Positions 30,375-40,132 of a stretch of 64,000 nucleotides of DNA are shown one piece after another (position 1 is the first letter of the stretch; every line of letters begins with the position of its first letter). Origin of the DNA: Paraburkholderia phenazinium (GTDB lineage: Bacteria > Pseudomonadota > Gammaproteobacteria > Burkholderiales > Burkholderiaceae). The notes beneath the pieces were generated by a model. It did not search any database. It had not been told where the DNA came from and worked only from the letters and a program-made list of their open reading frames with translations. A program made the position numbers and the translations under genes. The stretch is from NCBI RefSeq assembly GCF_900141745.1, contig NZ_FSRM01000001.1, forward strand, positions 1,612,001 through 1,676,000, in the 5' to 3' direction.

Positions 30375-31322
30375 TCAACTGCAATGCGCCTCAATCCATC
30401 CAATCAGTTCACCGATCACCCGCTCGCGGTCGAGGTCGTTCATCGTTTCGTGATAGCTCGCTTCGTGCAGCGTGAGCGTTTTATCGGGCGAACCGGCATG
30501 CTTGCCGAAAACGCGGCTACCTTCGGGTTCCGTGAGTTTGTCAGCGGTGCCGTGGTACACCAGCAATGGCACACGCAAACCCGCACGGCCGCGCTCGATA
30601 CGCTGCATTGCCAGCAGAATCTCCGCGCCGGTGCGCGCGGGAATCGAACCGTGGTGCACCAATGGATCGTTGCGATTCGCCTCGACCACTGCGGGGTCGC
30701 GCGAGAGCAGCGCCGCGTCTATCTTCATGGCCGGAAAGCCTGGCCAGACGCGGCTGATGATCTGACTCATGGTCAGCATCCAGCGCGGTACGTCGCGCCC
30801 TGGGGCGAGTGCGGGGCTCGACAGGATGAGACCCGCCAACTTATGACCACTGCCCGGCAGACGCTCGATGGCATATAGCGCGGCAATTGCCCCGCCCATG
30901 CTGTGGCCCATCAGAAACAACGGGGCATTGTCGTGCGCGGCGACGCTGAGCAAGGCCTCGGCGTCGAGCAGATAGTCGTCGAAGCGCTCGATGCGGGCCC
31001 GCTTGCCGGGCGCGCTGCCATGGCCGCGCAGGTCGATGGCGAGCAGTTCGATGCCGGCGGCGTTCAGTCGCCCGGCGAGCGCCGCGTAGCGTCCTGCATG
31101 TTCCGCTAGCCCGTGAACCAGTGCGACCGTCGCCCGCCGGCCGCCGACGGCGGGCCAACGGTACAGCGGCAACTCGGTTCCGTCGCGGGTCGTGACAGTC
31201 GACAACGCGGCCGCACCGCCTCGTTTCACGGCGTCCACACCGGTCGCACCGCCTGCATCTCCCGCTGCTCCTGCCGCACCCGCAGGCGACGGCCGAGCAT
31301 TGTTGTCCTGAGTAGTCTCCAT
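30375..31322 (-). CDS. Alpha/beta hydrolase, lysophospholipase/monoacylglycerol lipase-like
   Basis: 315 residues. After a ~45-residue low-complexity N-terminus comes RDGTELPLYRWPAVGGRRATVALVHGLAEHAGRYAALAGRL (HG oxyanion). The nucleophile elbow is FLMGHSMGGAIAALYAIER, the acid is in VYHGTADKLTEPEGS, and the His in YHETMNDLDRE. This is the PldB/monoglyceride lipase arrangement. The gene is on the opposite strand to its neighbours, between the crotonase gene and metN, and appears monocistronic. Confidence 0.87.
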   Translation of the reverse strand: METTQDNNARPSPAGAAGAAGDAGGATGVDAVKRGGAAALSTVTTRDGTELPLYRWPAVGGRRATVALVHGLAEHAGRYAALAGRLNAAGIELLAIDLRGHGSAPGKRARIERFDDYLLDAEALLSVAAHDNAPLFLMGHSMGGAIAALYAIERLPGSGHKLAGLILSSPALAPGRDVPRWMLTMSQIISRVWPGFPAMKIDAALLSRDPAVVEANRNDPLVHHGSIPARTGAEILLAMQRIERGRAGLRVPLLVYHGTADKLTEPEGSRVFGKHAGSPDKTLTLHEASYHETMNDLDRERVIGELIGWIEAHCS

Positions 31323-31568
31323 ATCCGCCGTGTTTATTCATTGTGGTTCTGATGCGCCCGATCATAGCCGCACGCTCGTGACACGCGCGAGCACCGCGCG
31401 CGGGACTCGCCTCTAATTCCTCCCAGTTATGAAAAGATCGGAATTGATTATTAAAGGGAATGTCGACGCTGCGGTAGAATCGCGGCTCAAATCCCAAATA
31501 AAAGTCACGGCGGCCGCTTGCCGGGAGCGCATCTACGCTCGCGGGCAGTTCCGCCGTTTCGTTTTTTC

Positions 31569-32603
31569 ATGATCGAAATACGTAATATTTCCCAGCGCTT
31601 CGCTGGGCCCCGGGGCTGGGTTGAGGCGTTGCACAAGGTCAACCTGTCGATTCCGGCGGGCGAGGTGTTCGGCATCATCGGCCGCAGCGGCGCGGGCAAG
31701 AGCACGCTGGTTCGCACCATCAACCTGCTGACGCGCCCCTCCGAAGGCAATATCGTCGTCAACGGCCGCGATCTCACGACGCTCTCCGCCGCGCAACTGC
31801 GCGAGGCGCGTCGCGAGATCGGCATGATCTTCCAGCATTTCAACCTGCTCTCATCGCGCACCGTGTACGAGAACGTCGCGTTGCCGCTCGAGCTCGCCGG
31901 CATGAAGCGCGACGAGATCGACGCGAACGTGCTGCCGCTGCTGGAACTGGTTGGCCTCACCGCGCAGAAAGACCGTTATCCGGCGCAGATCAGCGGCGGC
32001 CAGAAACAGCGTGTGGGGATTGCCCGGGCGCTTGCCAGCAAGCCGAAGGTGTTGCTGTCCGACGAGGCCACCTCGGCGCTCGATCCGGAAACCACCCGCT
32101 CGATTCTCGAACTGCTCGAGCGCATCAATCGCGAGCTCGGCCTGACTATCGTGCTGATCACCCATCAGATGGATGTGATCAAGCAGGTTTGCGACCGCGT
32201 CGCGGTGCTCGATGCGGGCAAGGTCGTCGAACACGGCAAGGTCATCGATGTCTTCCTGCAGCCGCATCACGAAGTGACACGCGCGCTGATCGGCGACGTG
32301 ATCGCCCAGGAGCTGCCGCCTGCGCTGAAGGCGCGCGTTGCCGAGCGCCTGAAGACCGGCCGCGGCCATCTGCTGCGGCTCGCTTTCACGGGCACGGGTG
32401 TCGATCAACCGATCCTTTCTGAAACGATTCGTCGCTACGAGCTCGATTTCAACATCCTGCACGGCCAGATCGACGAGATCCAGGGGCAGGCATTCGGCTC
32501 GCTCGCGGTGCTCGCCGGTGGCGAACCGGAGAAGGTAGCGCAGGCGCTGACGTATCTGCGCGAGCAAGGCGTGGTGGTGGAGGAAATGTCCTATGTTGAG
32601 TGA
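31569..32603 (+). CDS. metN: Methionine import ATP-binding protein
   Basis: 344 residues from ATG 31569 ([13 protein letters not shown]). ABC motifs: Walker [10 protein letters not shown], signature QISGGQKQR, Walker [16 protein letters not shown], switch His in ITHQMD. The C-terminal NIL/ACT-like domain ([22 protein letters not shown] and beyond) is the methionine-sensing regulatory domain of MetN. Its 3' end overlaps metI by 11 nt. The gene starts the metNIQ operon for D/L-methionine uptake. Confidence 0.95.
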   Translation: MIEIRNISQRFAGPRGWVEALHKVNLSIPAGEVFGIIGRSGAGKSTLVRTINLLTRPSEGNIVVNGRDLTTLSAAQLREARREIGMIFQHFNLLSSRTVYENVALPLELAGMKRDEIDANVLPLLELVGLTAQKDRYPAQISGGQKQRVGIARALASKPKVLLSDEATSALDPETTRSILELLERINRELGLTIVLITHQMDVIKQVCDRVAVLDAGKVVEHGKVIDVFLQPHHEVTRALIGDVIAQELPPALKARVAERLKTGRGHLLRLAFTGTGVDQPILSETIRRYELDFNILHGQIDEIQGQAFGSLAVLAGGEPEKVAQALTYLREQGVVVEEMSYVE

Positions 32604-33246
32604 AATGCTGGATATGTTCGTCCAGTCGTTCTGGGAGACGCTCATCATGGTGGGCATCTCCGGACTGGTGGGCGCTGCGGTGGGCTTGCCGCTCGGCGTG
32701 CTGCTGTATCTGACGGACCGTCAGGGCGTGTTGCAGAACGTCGCGCTGAATCGCTCGATGGGTGTCGTCATCAATGCGGTGCGTTCGACGCCCTTCATCA
32801 TCCTGCTGGTCGCTGTGATTCCGTTTACGCGCATCGTGGTCGGTTCGTCGATTGGTACCGCTGCGGCCGTCGTGCCGTTGACGATCGCCGCGGCGCCGTT
32901 CATCGCGCGTCTGGTGGAAACGGCGCTGCGTGAAGTAGACCGCGGTCTGATCGAAGCCGCTCAGGCGATGGGTGCTACCACCAGTCAGATCGTCTTCAAG
33001 GTGCTGTTGCCGGAATCGTGGCCTGGCGTGGTCGCCGGTCTGACGATTACGTTCGTGTCGCTGGTGGGCTACTCGGCGATGGCCGGCGCAATCGGCGGCG
33101 GCGGCCTCGGCGATCTGGGCATCCGTTATGGCTATCAGCGTTACGAGCCGGACGTGATGTGGACGGTGGTGCTGATCCTGATCGTGTTTGTCCAGTTGGT
33201 GCAGTCTTTCGGGGATTGGCTCGTGCGGCGTCTGAGCCATAAATAA
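32593..33246 (+). CDS. metI: Methionine ABC transporter permease
   Basis: 217 residues with five predicted membrane helices. The permease EAA loop is [35 protein letters not shown], which contacts MetN. The N-terminus [35 protein letters not shown] is typical of MetI. It overlaps metN by 11 nt and precedes metQ by 47 nt. Confidence 0.95.
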   Translation: MLSEMLDMFVQSFWETLIMVGISGLVGAAVGLPLGVLLYLTDRQGVLQNVALNRSMGVVINAVRSTPFIILLVAVIPFTRIVVGSSIGTAAAVVPLTIAAAPFIARLVETALREVDRGLIEAAQAMGATTSQIVFKVLLPESWPGVVAGLTITFVSLVGYSAMAGAIGGGGLGDLGIRYGYQRYEPDVMWTVVLILIVFVQLVQSFGDWLVRRLSHK

Positions 33247-33293
33247 AACAAGGGTTGGCGAAACCCGTTTGAAGGGATTGGAGAAGGTCAGTC

Positions 33294-34094
33294 ATGCAAC
33301 GTCGTTTTATTCTGAAGGTCGCGGCCGCTCTCGGCGCGGCAACATTATTCGCCGCCAACACTGCGGCTTACGCTGACGACACGATCAAGGTCGGCGTCAC
33401 GGGCGGTCCGCACGCGGAGTTGATGGACGTGGTGAAGAACGTCGCCGCGAAGAACGGTCTGAACATCAAGATCGTCGAATTCGCGGACTACGTGCAGCCG
33501 AACGCCGCGCTCGCCAGTGGCGATCTCGACGCCAACAGTTATCAGCACGACCCCTACCTCGAAGCGCAAGTGAAGGATCGCGGCTACAAACTGATCCGCA
33601 TTGCCGATACGGTGACCTTCCCGATGGGCATCTACTCGAAGAAGATCAAGTCGCTCGCCGAGTTGCAGCCGGGCGCGAAGATCGCCGTGCCGAACGATCC
33701 GACCAACGGTGGCCGCGCGCTGCTGCTGTTGCAAAAGCAAGGACTGCTGAAGCTGCGGACTGATGCCGGCCTGAAGGCCACGCCGCTGGATATCGTCGAC
33801 AATCCCAGGAAGCTGAAGATCGTCGAACTCGACGCTGCGCAGATCCCGCGCTCGCTCGGCGACGTGGATGCGGCGGCGATCAACACCAACTACGCGATGC
33901 AAGCGGGGCTGAAGCCGAAACAGGACGCGATTGCGATCGAGGATCCCAAGGGGCCGTACGTGAATGTCATCGCAATTCGAGAGGCTGACCGGAACAAGCC
34001 TTGGGTCGCGAAGCTGGTCGCGGCGTATCACTCGCCGGAAGTGAAGCAGTACATCGACACGAAGTACGGCGGCGCGGTGATCGCCTCCTGGTAA
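33294..34094 (+). CDS. metQ: Methionine-binding protein (NLPA family)
   Basis: 266 residues. A signal peptide (MQRRFILKVAAALGAATLFAANTAAYA) precedes DDTIKVGVTGGPHAELMDVVKNVA. Ligand-binding hallmarks are EFADYVQPNAALASGDLDANSYQHDPYL, FPMGIYSKKIKSLAELQPGAKIAVPNDPTNGGRALLLL and AAINTNYAMQAGL. It delivers methionine to MetNI. No lipobox Cys appears at the cleavage site, so it is probably a soluble periplasmic protein here, unlike E. coli MetQ. Confidence 0.95.
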   Translation: MQRRFILKVAAALGAATLFAANTAAYADDTIKVGVTGGPHAELMDVVKNVAAKNGLNIKIVEFADYVQPNAALASGDLDANSYQHDPYLEAQVKDRGYKLIRIADTVTFPMGIYSKKIKSLAELQPGAKIAVPNDPTNGGRALLLLQKQGLLKLRTDAGLKATPLDIVDNPRKLKIVELDAAQIPRSLGDVDAAAINTNYAMQAGLKPKQDAIAIEDPKGPYVNVIAIREADRNKPWVAKLVAAYHSPEVKQYIDTKYGGAVIASW

Positions 34095-34159
34095 GGCCCA
34101 CCGTCAGATACCGCATGAGTTCTATCGACGGCAAACGATGAATTAGAGTCGCGAATCGG

Positions 34160-34186
34160 AACCCGGGGTTGTCACCCGGGTTTTTT
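34160..34186 (+). terminator. Rho-independent terminator of metNIQ
   Basis: AACCCGGG-G-TTGTCA-CCCGGGTT hairpin followed by TTTT, about 65 nt after the metQ stop. Confidence 0.9.
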
Positions 34187-34199
34187 CGGGATTAAAATA

Positions 34200-34211
34200 G
34201 AACGATCGTTC
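34200..34211. promoter_or_regulatory. Perfect palindrome GAACGATCGTTC upstream of etfBA (TetR-type operator candidate)
   Basis: A 12-bp perfect dyad, flanked by A and G, about 128 nt before the etfB start and just past the metQ terminator. The form AACGxxCGTT is common for TetR-family operators, and fatty-acid regulators of that family control etfBA in proteobacteria. The assignment to a particular regulator is inference. Confidence 0.45.
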
Positions 34212-34338
34212 GTTATTGCTGTCACGCCGCTGAGGAGCGCTATCCTCGATGTAAACCAGCCTGCGGCACGGCTGTCGCCGAGAGCCAGTCGTTATAATGT
34301 CCGTTGGGTTGACGTATTCGTAACTTTGGAGCGTGTGC

Positions 34339-35088
34339 ATGAAAATCCTGGTGCCAGTGAAGAGAGTGGTCGACTACAACGTGAAAGTCCGGGTGAAATC
34401 GGACGGCACGGGCGTCGACATTGCGAATGTAAAGATGTCGATGAATCCGTTCGACGAGATCGCCGTGGAAGAGGCGGTGCGTCTGCGGGAAGCGGGCGTG
34501 GCGACCGAAGTGATCGCCGTGTCGGCGGGCGTGACGCAGGCGCAGGAAACGTTGCGCACGGCGCTCGCGATCGGCGCGGATCGCGCGATCCTGATCGAGT
34601 CGTCGGAAGAACTGCAGCCGCTGGCTGTCGCCAAGCTGCTCAAGGCGCTGGTCGACAAGGAACAGCCATCGCTGATCATTCTCGGCAAGCAGGCCATCGA
34701 CGACGATTCGAACCAGACCGGCCAGATGCTGGCTGCCCTGGCAGGGTTGCCGCAGGCGACATTTGCGTCGAAGGTTGTCGTGGCTGATGGCAAGGCAACG
34801 GTATCGCGCGAGGTGGACGGCGGCGCGGAAACGCTGTCGCTGACGCTGCCGGCTGTGGTCACCACGGATCTGCGCCTGAACGAGCCGCGTTACGTCACGC
34901 TGCCGAACATCATGAAGGCGAAGAAGAAGCCGCTGGAGACGCTCAAGCCGGAAGACCTCGGTGTTGACGTGACTCCGCGCCTGAAGACGCTGAAAGTCGT
35001 CGAGCCGCCCAAGCGCTCCGCTGGCGTGAAGATCGCCGATGTGAAGACGCTGGTCGAGAAGCTCAAGACCGAAGCCAAGGTGCTGTGA
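34339..35088 (+). CDS. etfB: Electron transfer flavoprotein subunit beta
   Basis: 249 residues from ATG 34339 ([20 protein letters not shown]). Family motifs are [97 protein letters not shown]. It forms the EtfAB heterodimer carrying FAD and AMP, taking electrons from acyl-CoA dehydrogenases to ETF:quinone oxidoreductase. It is followed 13 nt later by etfA. Confidence 0.97.
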   Translation: MKILVPVKRVVDYNVKVRVKSDGTGVDIANVKMSMNPFDEIAVEEAVRLREAGVATEVIAVSAGVTQAQETLRTALAIGADRAILIESSEELQPLAVAKLLKALVDKEQPSLIILGKQAIDDDSNQTGQMLAALAGLPQATFASKVVVADGKATVSREVDGGAETLSLTLPAVVTTDLRLNEPRYVTLPNIMKAKKKPLETLKPEDLGVDVTPRLKTLKVVEPPKRSAGVKIADVKTLVEKLKTEAKVL

Positions 35089-35101
35089 GGAGACGGACGA
35101 A

Positions 35102-36037
35102 ATGACGATTCTGGTAATTGCGGAACACGACAACGCATCGCTGAAGGCTGCGACGCTGAACACGGTGGCAGCGGCAGCCAAGATTGGCGGCGATGTGCAC
35201 GTGCTGATCGCAGGTCACAACGCGCAGGGCGCGGCGGACGCTGCAGCCAAGGTCGCAGGTGTCGCCAAGGTGTTGCTGGCCGATGCGCCGCAACTCGAAG
35301 CAGGCCTCGCGGAAAACGTCGAAGCGACGGTGCTGAACATCGCGAAGGACTACTCGCATATCCTCGCGCCCGCTACCGCGTACGGCAAGAACATCGCCCC
35401 GCGTATCGCAGCGAAGCTCGACGTCGCACAGATCAGCGATATCACCGCCGTGGATTCCGCCGACACGTTCGAGCGCCCGATCTACGCAGGTAATGCGATC
35501 GCAACGGTGCAGTCGAGCGATCCGGTCAAGGTCATCACGGTGCGTTCCACCGGCTTCGACCCGGTGGCAGCAGAAGGTGGCAGCGCAGCGGTCGAGAAGA
35601 TCGAAGCCGCAGCCGACAGCGGCCTGTCGCAGTTCGTGAGCCGTGAAGTCACGAAGCTGGACCGTCCAGAGCTGACGTCGGCGTCGATCATCGTTTCCGG
35701 TGGCCGGGGTCTGGGCAGTGGCGAGAACTATACGAAGGTGCTCGAGCCGCTGGCGGACAAGCTGAACGCGGCACTAGGTGCCTCGCGTGCCGCAGTGGAC
35801 GCCGGCTTTGTGCCGAACGACTATCAGGTGGGCCAGACGGGCAAGATCGTCGCGCCGCAACTGTACGTCGCGGTGGGCATCTCGGGTGCGATCCAGCATC
35901 TGGCCGGCATGAAGGACTCGAAGGTCATCGTGGCGATCAACAAGGATCCGGAAGCGCCGATTTTCAGCGTCGCCGATTACGGTCTGGTGGGCGATCTGTT
36001 CACGGTAGTGCCGGAACTGGTGAGCGAACTCGGCTGA
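35102..36037 (+). CDS. etfA: Electron transfer flavoprotein subunit alpha
   Basis: 311 residues. N-terminal domain [25 protein letters not shown]; the FAD domain has [89 protein letters not shown], which is diagnostic. It pairs with EtfB. A hairpin terminator separates it from the acyl-CoA dehydrogenase gene, a likely electron donor. Confidence 0.97.
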   Translation: MTILVIAEHDNASLKAATLNTVAAAAKIGGDVHVLIAGHNAQGAADAAAKVAGVAKVLLADAPQLEAGLAENVEATVLNIAKDYSHILAPATAYGKNIAPRIAAKLDVAQISDITAVDSADTFERPIYAGNAIATVQSSDPVKVITVRSTGFDPVAAEGGSAAVEKIEAAADSGLSQFVSREVTKLDRPELTSASIIVSGGRGLGSGENYTKVLEPLADKLNAALGASRAAVDAGFVPNDYQVGQTGKIVAPQLYVAVGISGAIQHLAGMKDSKVIVAINKDPEAPIFSVADYGLVGDLFTVVPELVSELG

Positions 36038-36077
36038 CCATAACAGCGCCATAAAAAAGGCGTCTGGCAGCAAACGA

Positions 36078-36114
36078 AGGGACGCAGGGACCGATAAGTC
36101 CAGCGTCCCTTTTT
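36078..36114 (+). terminator. Rho-independent terminator after etfA
   Basis: AGGGACGC (36078-36085) pairs with GCGTCCCT (36103-36110) and is followed by TTTT. It ends only ~27 nt before the next start codon, so read-through or attenuation could couple etfBA with the dehydrogenase. Confidence 0.7.
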
Positions 36115-36140
36115 ATATCGCAGGCAGGAGGAGAACTGAA

Positions 36141-37931
36141 ATGAGCTATACGGCGCCCGTCAAGGACATGTTGTTCGTGATGAAAGAACTGGCCGCACTC
36201 GAAGACATTGCGAAGTTGCCCGGTTTCGAAGATGCCAACCTCGACACCGCGCAGGCCGTGCTCGAAGAATCGGCCAGGCTGTGCGGCGAAGTGCTGGCGC
36301 CGTTGAACGTCGAAGGCGATCGCAACCCCAGTAGCTGGAAGGACGGCAAGGTCACGGCAACGCCGGGTTTTGCCGAGGCGTTCCGGCAATTCGCCGAGGG
36401 AGGCTGGCAGGGTGTGCAACATCCTTTGGACTACGAAGGTCAAGGGTTGCCAAAGCTGATCGCAACGCCGTGCGTCGAAATGCTCAACGCGTCCAATCTC
36501 TCCTTCGCGCTATGTCCGCTGCTCACCGACGGCGCGATCGAAGCGCTGTTGACTGCCGGCACGGAGGCCCAGAAACAGACCTATGTGCCTAGGCTGATCT
36601 CCGGCGAATGGACCGGCACGATGAACCTCACCGAGCCGCAGGCCGGCTCGGATCTCGCGCTGGTGCGCACGCGTGCCGAACCGCAGGGCGACGGCTCGTT
36701 CAAACTGTTCGGCACCAAGATTTTCATCACTTGGGGCGAGCACGACATGGCGAAGAACATCGCCCATCTCGTGCTGGCCCGCACGCCGGGTGCGCCGGAA
36801 GGCGTGAAGGGTATTTCGCTCTTTATCGTGCCGAAGTTCCTCGTCAATGACGACGGCTCGCTCGGCGAGCGCAACGACGTGCATTGCGTGTCGATCGAGC
36901 ACAAGCTCGGTATCAAGGCGAGCCCGACGGCCGTGCTGCAGTTCGGCGATCACGGTGGCGCGATCGGTCATCTGATCGGCGAAGAGAATCGCGGTCTCGA
37001 GTACATGTTCATCATGATGAACGCCGCGCGCTTTGCAGTGGGCATGCAGGGTGTGGGCGTATCGGACCGTGCGTATCAGAAGGCGGTCGCGTACGCCAAA
37101 GACCGCGTGCAAAGCCGGCCGGTCGATGGCTCGGCCAGGCAGTCGGTTTCGATCATTCATCACCCCGACGTGCGCCGCATGCTCGCGACGATGCGTGCGT
37201 TGACCGAAGGCTCGCGCGCACTCGCTTACGTCGCCGCCGCGCATTGCGATATCGCGCACCGTCACCCGGACGAAGCGAAGCGCAACGAGCACCAGGCGAT
37301 CTACGAGTTCCTCGTGCCGATCGTAAAGGGCTGGAGCACGGAGTTGTCGATCGACGTGACCAGTCTCGGCGTGCAGGTGCATGGCGGCATGGGGTTTATC
37401 GAAGAGACCGGCGCGGCCCAGTACTATCGCGACGCGCGGATTCTGCCGATTTACGAAGGCACCACCGCGATCCAGGCGAATGACCTCATTGGACGCAAGA
37501 CGTTGCGTGACGGTGGCGCGGTGGCGAAGTCGCTGCTGGACGGTATTGCGCAAACGGTCGAAGCACTCGGCTCGCAGCAAGGCGCGGCTTTCGAGTCGAT
37601 GCGGCGTCAGCTCGCGCAGGGACATCGTGCGTTGACGGCGGCGGTGGAGTTTGTTGTCGCCAACACGAAGCGCGATCCGAATGCGGTGTTTGCCGGCAGC
37701 GTGCCGTATCTGAAACTGGCGGGCATCGTGCTCGGCGGCTGGCAGATGGCGCGTGCGTTGCTGGTGGCTGCGGAGAAGCGTACCGAAGATCCGTCGTTCT
37801 ATGGGGCGAAAATCGCGACCGCGCAGTTCTACGCGGAGCATGTGCTGCCGCAGGCGGTCGCGCTTGAAGTGGCGATTGTCAGCGCGAAGGGGGATGAGGG
37901 TGTGCTGGCGCTGTCGGAGGATCAGTTTTGA
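36141..37931 (+). CDS. Acyl-CoA dehydrogenase (long FadE-like, ~600 residues)
   Basis: 596 residues. It contains the acyl-CoA dehydrogenase core: ISGEWTGTMNLTEPQAGSDLALVRTRAEP, FLIF-type KIFITWGEHDMAKNIAHLVLAR, GGAIGHLIGEENRGLEYMFIMMNAARFAVGMQGVG, and QVHGGMGFIEETGAAQYYRDARILPIYEGTTAIQANDLIGRK with the catalytic base Glu in YEGTTAIQ. A C-terminal helical extension makes it longer than the 380-residue class. FAD-dependent, passing electrons to EtfAB encoded upstream. The acyl chain preference cannot be read from sequence. Confidence 0.93.
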   Translation: MSYTAPVKDMLFVMKELAALEDIAKLPGFEDANLDTAQAVLEESARLCGEVLAPLNVEGDRNPSSWKDGKVTATPGFAEAFRQFAEGGWQGVQHPLDYEGQGLPKLIATPCVEMLNASNLSFALCPLLTDGAIEALLTAGTEAQKQTYVPRLISGEWTGTMNLTEPQAGSDLALVRTRAEPQGDGSFKLFGTKIFITWGEHDMAKNIAHLVLARTPGAPEGVKGISLFIVPKFLVNDDGSLGERNDVHCVSIEHKLGIKASPTAVLQFGDHGGAIGHLIGEENRGLEYMFIMMNAARFAVGMQGVGVSDRAYQKAVAYAKDRVQSRPVDGSARQSVSIIHHPDVRRMLATMRALTEGSRALAYVAAAHCDIAHRHPDEAKRNEHQAIYEFLVPIVKGWSTELSIDVTSLGVQVHGGMGFIEETGAAQYYRDARILPIYEGTTAIQANDLIGRKTLRDGGAVAKSLLDGIAQTVEALGSQQGAAFESMRRQLAQGHRALTAAVEFVVANTKRDPNAVFAGSVPYLKLAGIVLGGWQMARALLVAAEKRTEDPSFYGAKIATAQFYAEHVLPQAVALEVAIVSAKGDEGVLALSEDQF

Positions 37932-37983
37932 CGTTGCGCGTGAATTGAGTGCGAGACTGCGTGATCGATGAGATCACGCGAAA

Positions 37984-38021
37984 AACAAACGGCGCCTGGA
38001 AGCTTGCAGGCGCCGTTTGTT
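37984..38021. terminator. Bidirectional terminator between convergent acyl-CoA dehydrogenase gene and dadA
   Basis: Perfect 15-bp stem AACAAACGGCGCCTG / CAGGCGCCGTTTGTT with an 8-nt loop, followed by TTG on the plus strand and by a T-rich run on the minus strand (complement of AAAAA at 37981-37985). Confidence 0.88.
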
Positions 38022-38075
38022 TTGAGAGGGGCGGACAGCGTTACTGTCGTTCCGGTTGGTAACTTGCCAAATCGC

Positions 38076-39362
38076 TCAGGCGTAAGCCGGACGCGTTGCA
38101 CCACCCGTTTCGCCGAGGTAGCGATGCACCGACAGGTCGTCCGCCTGAATGGCAGGCTGCTTGCCCGACATCAGGTCCGCCAGCAGTTGGCCCGAGCCGC
38201 ACGACATGGTCCAGCCGAGCGTGCCATGGCCGGTATTCAGGAACAGGTTCGACACCGGCGTGCGGCCGACAATCGGCGTGCCGTCCGGGGTCATCGGACG
38301 CAGGCCGGTCCAGAAGCTAGCCTTGGCCGTGTCGCCACCGCCCGGGAACAGGTCGTTCACGCACATCTCGAGCGTCTCGCGACGCGCCTGACGCAGCGAC
38401 TTGTCGAAGCCAACAATCTCCGCCATGCCGCCGACGCGAATCCGGTCGTCGAAACGCGTAATCGCAATCTTGTAGGTTTCATCGAGCACGGTCGACACCG
38501 GCGCGGCCGCGGCATTGACGATTGGCGCGGTGATCGAATAGCCCTTCAGCGGATACACCGGAATCTTGACGATGTCCGCGAGGAACTTCGTCGAATACGA
38601 ACCGAGCGCCACTACGAACGCGTCGGCGCGTACCAGTTCACTACCGCATTGCACGCCGGCGATCCGGCCGCCCGCCATGGCGAGCGCGTCGATCGGCGTG
38701 TTGTAGCGGAATGTCACGCCCAGTTCTTCAGCCAGCGCCGCGAGGCGCGTGGTGAACATCTGGCAATCGCCGGTTTCGTCGCCCGGCAGACGCAGGCCGC
38801 CCGTCAGCTTGTGGGCAGTTGCAGCGAGTGCTGGCTCGGCACGCGCGAGTTCGTCCGGCGACAGCAGTTCGAACGGCACATTAGCGTCTTTCAGCACGGC
38901 GATGTCTTTCGCGGCGCCGTCGAATTGCTGCTGCGTGCGGAACACCTGCAGCGTGCCGCCGGTACGGCCTTCGTACTGGATGCCGGTGTCGGCGCGCAGG
39001 GCCTGCAGGCAGTCGCGGCTGTATTCGGCAAGGCGCACCATACGGCCCTTGTTGACCGCATAGCGCGACGACGTGCAGTTCTGCAGCATCTGCCACATCC
39101 ATTGCAACTGGAATTGCGTGCCGTCGAGGCGGATGGCAAGCGGCGCGTGCTTCTGGAACATCCACTTGACAGCCTTCATCGGCACGCCCGGCGCGGCCCA
39201 CGGCGACGCGTAGCCCGGCGAGATCTGGCCAGCGTTGGCGAAGCTCGTTTCGAGCGCCGGACCGGCTTCGCGGTCGATCACCGTGACTTCATGACCGGCG
39301 CGTGCAAGATAATAAGCGCTCGTCACCCCGACGACGCCACTGCCCAAAACGACGACTCGCAT
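38076..39362 (-). CDS. dadA: D-amino acid dehydrogenase small subunit
   Basis: 428 residues. The N-terminus [32 protein letters not shown] is the FAD-binding Rossmann motif, followed by [24 protein letters not shown], the DadA hallmark. The C-terminal region has [47 protein letters not shown]. It oxidises D-alanine and other D-amino acids to keto acids, feeding electrons to the respiratory chain. It diverges from an lrp-type regulator 169 nt away, the usual arrangement for Lrp control of dadA. Confidence 0.95.
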   Translation of the reverse strand: MRVVVLGSGVVGVTSAYYLARAGHEVTVIDREAGPALETSFANAGQISPGYASPWAAPGVPMKAVKWMFQKHAPLAIRLDGTQFQLQWMWQMLQNCTSSRYAVNKGRMVRLAEYSRDCLQALRADTGIQYEGRTGGTLQVFRTQQQFDGAAKDIAVLKDANVPFELLSPDELARAEPALAATAHKLTGGLRLPGDETGDCQMFTTRLAALAEELGVTFRYNTPIDALAMAGGRIAGVQCGSELVRADAFVVALGSYSTKFLADIVKIPVYPLKGYSITAPIVNAAAAPVSTVLDETYKIAITRFDDRIRVGGMAEIVGFDKSLRQARRETLEMCVNDLFPGGGDTAKASFWTGLRPMTPDGTPIVGRTPVSNLFLNTGHGTLGWTMSCGSGQLLADLMSGKQPAIQADDLSVHRYLGETGGATRPAYA

Positions 39363-39531
39363 AGCTGCTCCAGAAGGTTCTTTGGGGCTCGCGCGTCCTT
39401 GGAGAAATCAGCTCGTTTGTAGATAATTCGATTAACGAGGTGATACGCTTTCAGCCCAGTGTTATCCGCTATAGTATTGAGTGTCAGGTAGGTTTTGTTA
39501 TTGTATTTTTCAGATTTTTAGTAAAAAGACC

Positions 39532-40020
39532 ATGCGAACACACCGTCAACCGATCCGTGCGCTCGACAAGCTCGATCACAAGATTCTCAGGCTGCTTCAG
39601 CAGGACGGCCGGATGGCGATGAAAGACCTCGCCGAACAGGTTGGGCTGTCGGTTACGCCGTGCATCGAACGGGTCAAGCGGATGGAGCGCGACGGCGTGA
39701 TCACCGGCTACCACGCGCGTGTCAATCCGGCTGAGCTGGGCGCTGCGCTGCTGGTGTTTGTCGAGATTACGCTCGACCACAAGAGCGGCAACATGTTCGA
39801 CCAGTTTCGCCGCGAGGTGCAGAAGATTCCCGAGGTGCTCGAGTGTCATCTGGTGTCGGGCGACTTCGACTACCTCATCAAGGCCCGCATTGGCGAGATG
39901 GCCGACTACCGGAAGCTGCTCGGCGATATCCTGCTGCAGCTGCCCGGGGCGGTGCAGTCGAAGAGCTACGTGGTGATGGAAGAAATCAAGGAAACCTTGA
40001 CGATCGCGGTGGGCGAATAG
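39532..40020 (+). CDS. Lrp/AsnC-family transcriptional regulator
   Basis: 162 residues from ATG 39532 (MRTHRQPIRALDKLDHKIL). The N-terminal helix-turn-helix is LDHKILRLLQQDGRMAMKDLAEQVGLSVTPCIERVKRMERDGVITGYHARV. The C-terminal RAM/ACT-like domain includes VLECHLVSGDFDYLIKARIGEMADYRKLL. It is divergent from dadA across an AT-rich 169-bp gap, so it probably activates dadA in response to alanine or leucine. A terminator-like stem lies 31 nt after its stop. Confidence 0.93.
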   Translation: MRTHRQPIRALDKLDHKILRLLQQDGRMAMKDLAEQVGLSVTPCIERVKRMERDGVITGYHARVNPAELGAALLVFVEITLDHKSGNMFDQFRREVQKIPEVLECHLVSGDFDYLIKARIGEMADYRKLLGDILLQLPGAVQSKSYVVMEEIKETLTIAVGE

Positions 40021-40050
40021 GCCGCCGGTAAGGTAAAGACGGGACTCGAC

Positions 40051-40098
40051 AAACGGCTCAAACACTGTATATTTATACAGTACCGGTAAGCCGTTTTT
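40051..40098 (+). terminator. Terminator-like stem enclosing the SOS box
   Basis: AAACGGCT (40051-40058) pairs with AGCCGTTT (40089-40096), followed by TTT. The 30-nt loop contains the LexA palindrome, which can itself form an inner hairpin. It is positioned to end transcription of the lrp-type gene. Confidence 0.6.
40065..40080 (+). promoter_or_regulatory. LexA-binding site (SOS box)
   Basis: CTGTATATTTATACAG, flanked by CA and TA, matches the CTGT-N8-ACAG consensus with an AT-only core and near-perfect dyad. It lies 53-68 nt upstream of the GTG of the truncated radical SAM gene. PA0069, the family's namesake in Pseudomonas, is to my recollection in the LexA regulon, which supports it. The downstream gene is now broken, so SOS transcription would run into the inserted island. 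Confidence 0.85.
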
Positions 40099-40132
40099 TC
40101 GTTTCCGTTTTCTGTTTTGGCCTGACCTCGCC

